Assembly (NCBI GenBank): GCA_031264645.1
Contig: JAISDR010000253.1
Span: 1-6,973, forward strand
Reading direction: 5' to 3'
Length of the DNA: 6,973 nt
From: Prevotellaceae bacterium
GTDB lineage: Bacteria; Bacteroidota; Bacteroidia; Bacteroidales; UBA932
Shown: positions 6,853-6,973 of the stretch, piece after piece
How positions within the stretch are numbered: position 1 is the stretch's first letter
How the letters are laid out: each line of letters begins with the position of its first letter
The notes under the pieces: generated by a model
Seen by the model: only the letters and a program-made list of their open reading frames with translations
Databases searched by the model: none
What the model was told of the DNA's origin: nothing
Translations under genes and position numbers: made by a program

Positions 6853-6856
6853 TGAT

Positions 6857-6973
6857 ATGATGTTTTGTCGGTTTTTAAAATTGGAAGAAATCAAAAATGA
6901 TTCCCTGTTTTTTTGGGGAGCGAGGCAAGTGGGAAAAAGTACCTTACTGAAAACCTTATTTCCCGAATCTCCG
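6857..6973 (+). CDS. AAA ATPase, 5' part only (AAA_14/DUF4143-like)
   Basis: The first 39 residues are visible before the window ends. They read as a short lead-in followed by the Walker A loop GARQVGKST (residues 21-29), continuing LLKTLFPESP. This pattern, a P-loop of type G.RQ.GKST about 20 residues from the start after a basic/aromatic N-terminus, is typical of the ATPase family annotated as AAA_14 with a C-terminal DUF4143 domain. That family is widespread and often multi-copy in Bacteroidales and has no settled function. Without the rest, the domain assignment is tentative. An in-frame TAA at 6842-6844 limits the start; ATG at 6857 and at 6860 are both possible. No Shine-Dalgarno is seen. 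The flanking DNA is much more AT-rich than the upstream operon, which hints at an accessory gene. Confidence 0.8.
   Translation, partial: MMFCRFLKLEEIKNDSLFFWGARQVGKSTLLKTLFPESP

Larger units (their letters stand above)
6373..6856. other. 484-bp intergenic region with repeats and control-like elements
   Basis: No convincing gene lies here. In order it holds a weak hairpin after the esterase stop (TTTCAC at 6387-6392 pairing with GTGAAA at 6403-6408, no T-run after it), a CCCTA tract (6425-6444), a degenerate repeat unit (6451-6494) and four palindromes in a 42-bp tandem array (6495-6637). These are followed by a short GC-richer segment (about 6639-6690) and an AT-rich leader with a candidate promoter and two inverted repeats. 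GC drops to about 25% at 6741-6800. No strong intrinsic terminator for the upstream operon was found; the palindromes themselves, some followed by a TTTTG, might serve weakly. Confidence 0.8.

Noticed and set aside
6373..6856. Transposon-like element (MITE) spanning the repeats
   Set aside because: No terminal inverted repeats or flanking target duplication could be found at the edges of the repeat region.

Overview
The window looks like a chromosomal segment from a member of the Bacteroidales; genus not assignable. The basis is indirect: promoter-like elements match the Bacteroidetes -7 consensus TAnnTTTG rather than a sigma-70 -10 box, start codons lack Shine-Dalgarno sequences, and there is a Bacteroidetes-style lipoprotein with YD-type repeats ending in a YEYD..NNW motif. 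The AAA ATPase starting at the right edge is also of a kind common in this phylum.

Layout. Positions 75-6372 hold four tightly packed + strand genes that look like one operon. They encode a class A penicillin-binding protein (PBP1A type), an uncharacterised YD-repeat lipoprotein, a full-length bifunctional Rel/SpoT-type (p)ppGpp synthetase/hydrolase, and a secreted esterase of the esterase D / antigen 85 fold. The first two overlap by 1 nt (TGATG); the next gaps are 6 and 8 nt. A candidate promoter lies just before the first gene.

Positions 6373-6856 are a 484-bp intergenic region. It holds a CCCTA pentanucleotide tract, then a tandem array in which a perfect 17-bp palindrome, AATTACACWGTGTAATT, occurs four times at exactly 42-bp spacing, with a decayed fifth unit upstream. 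An AT-rich leader follows, with a candidate promoter and a 28-bp near-palindrome ending 4 bp before the next start codon. At 6857 an AAA ATPase gene begins (Walker A GARQVGKST) and runs off the window.

How the parts relate. The first four genes join envelope synthesis (PBP1A), two exported proteins and the stringent-response enzyme in one likely transcript, which suggests co-regulation of wall growth with nutrient status. The ATPase is separated by the repeat array and a sharp fall in GC (about 25% at 6741-6800), so it is probably a separate, accessory unit. The most unusual part of the window is the palindrome array; the protein genes themselves, apart from the lipoprotein, belong to well-known families.
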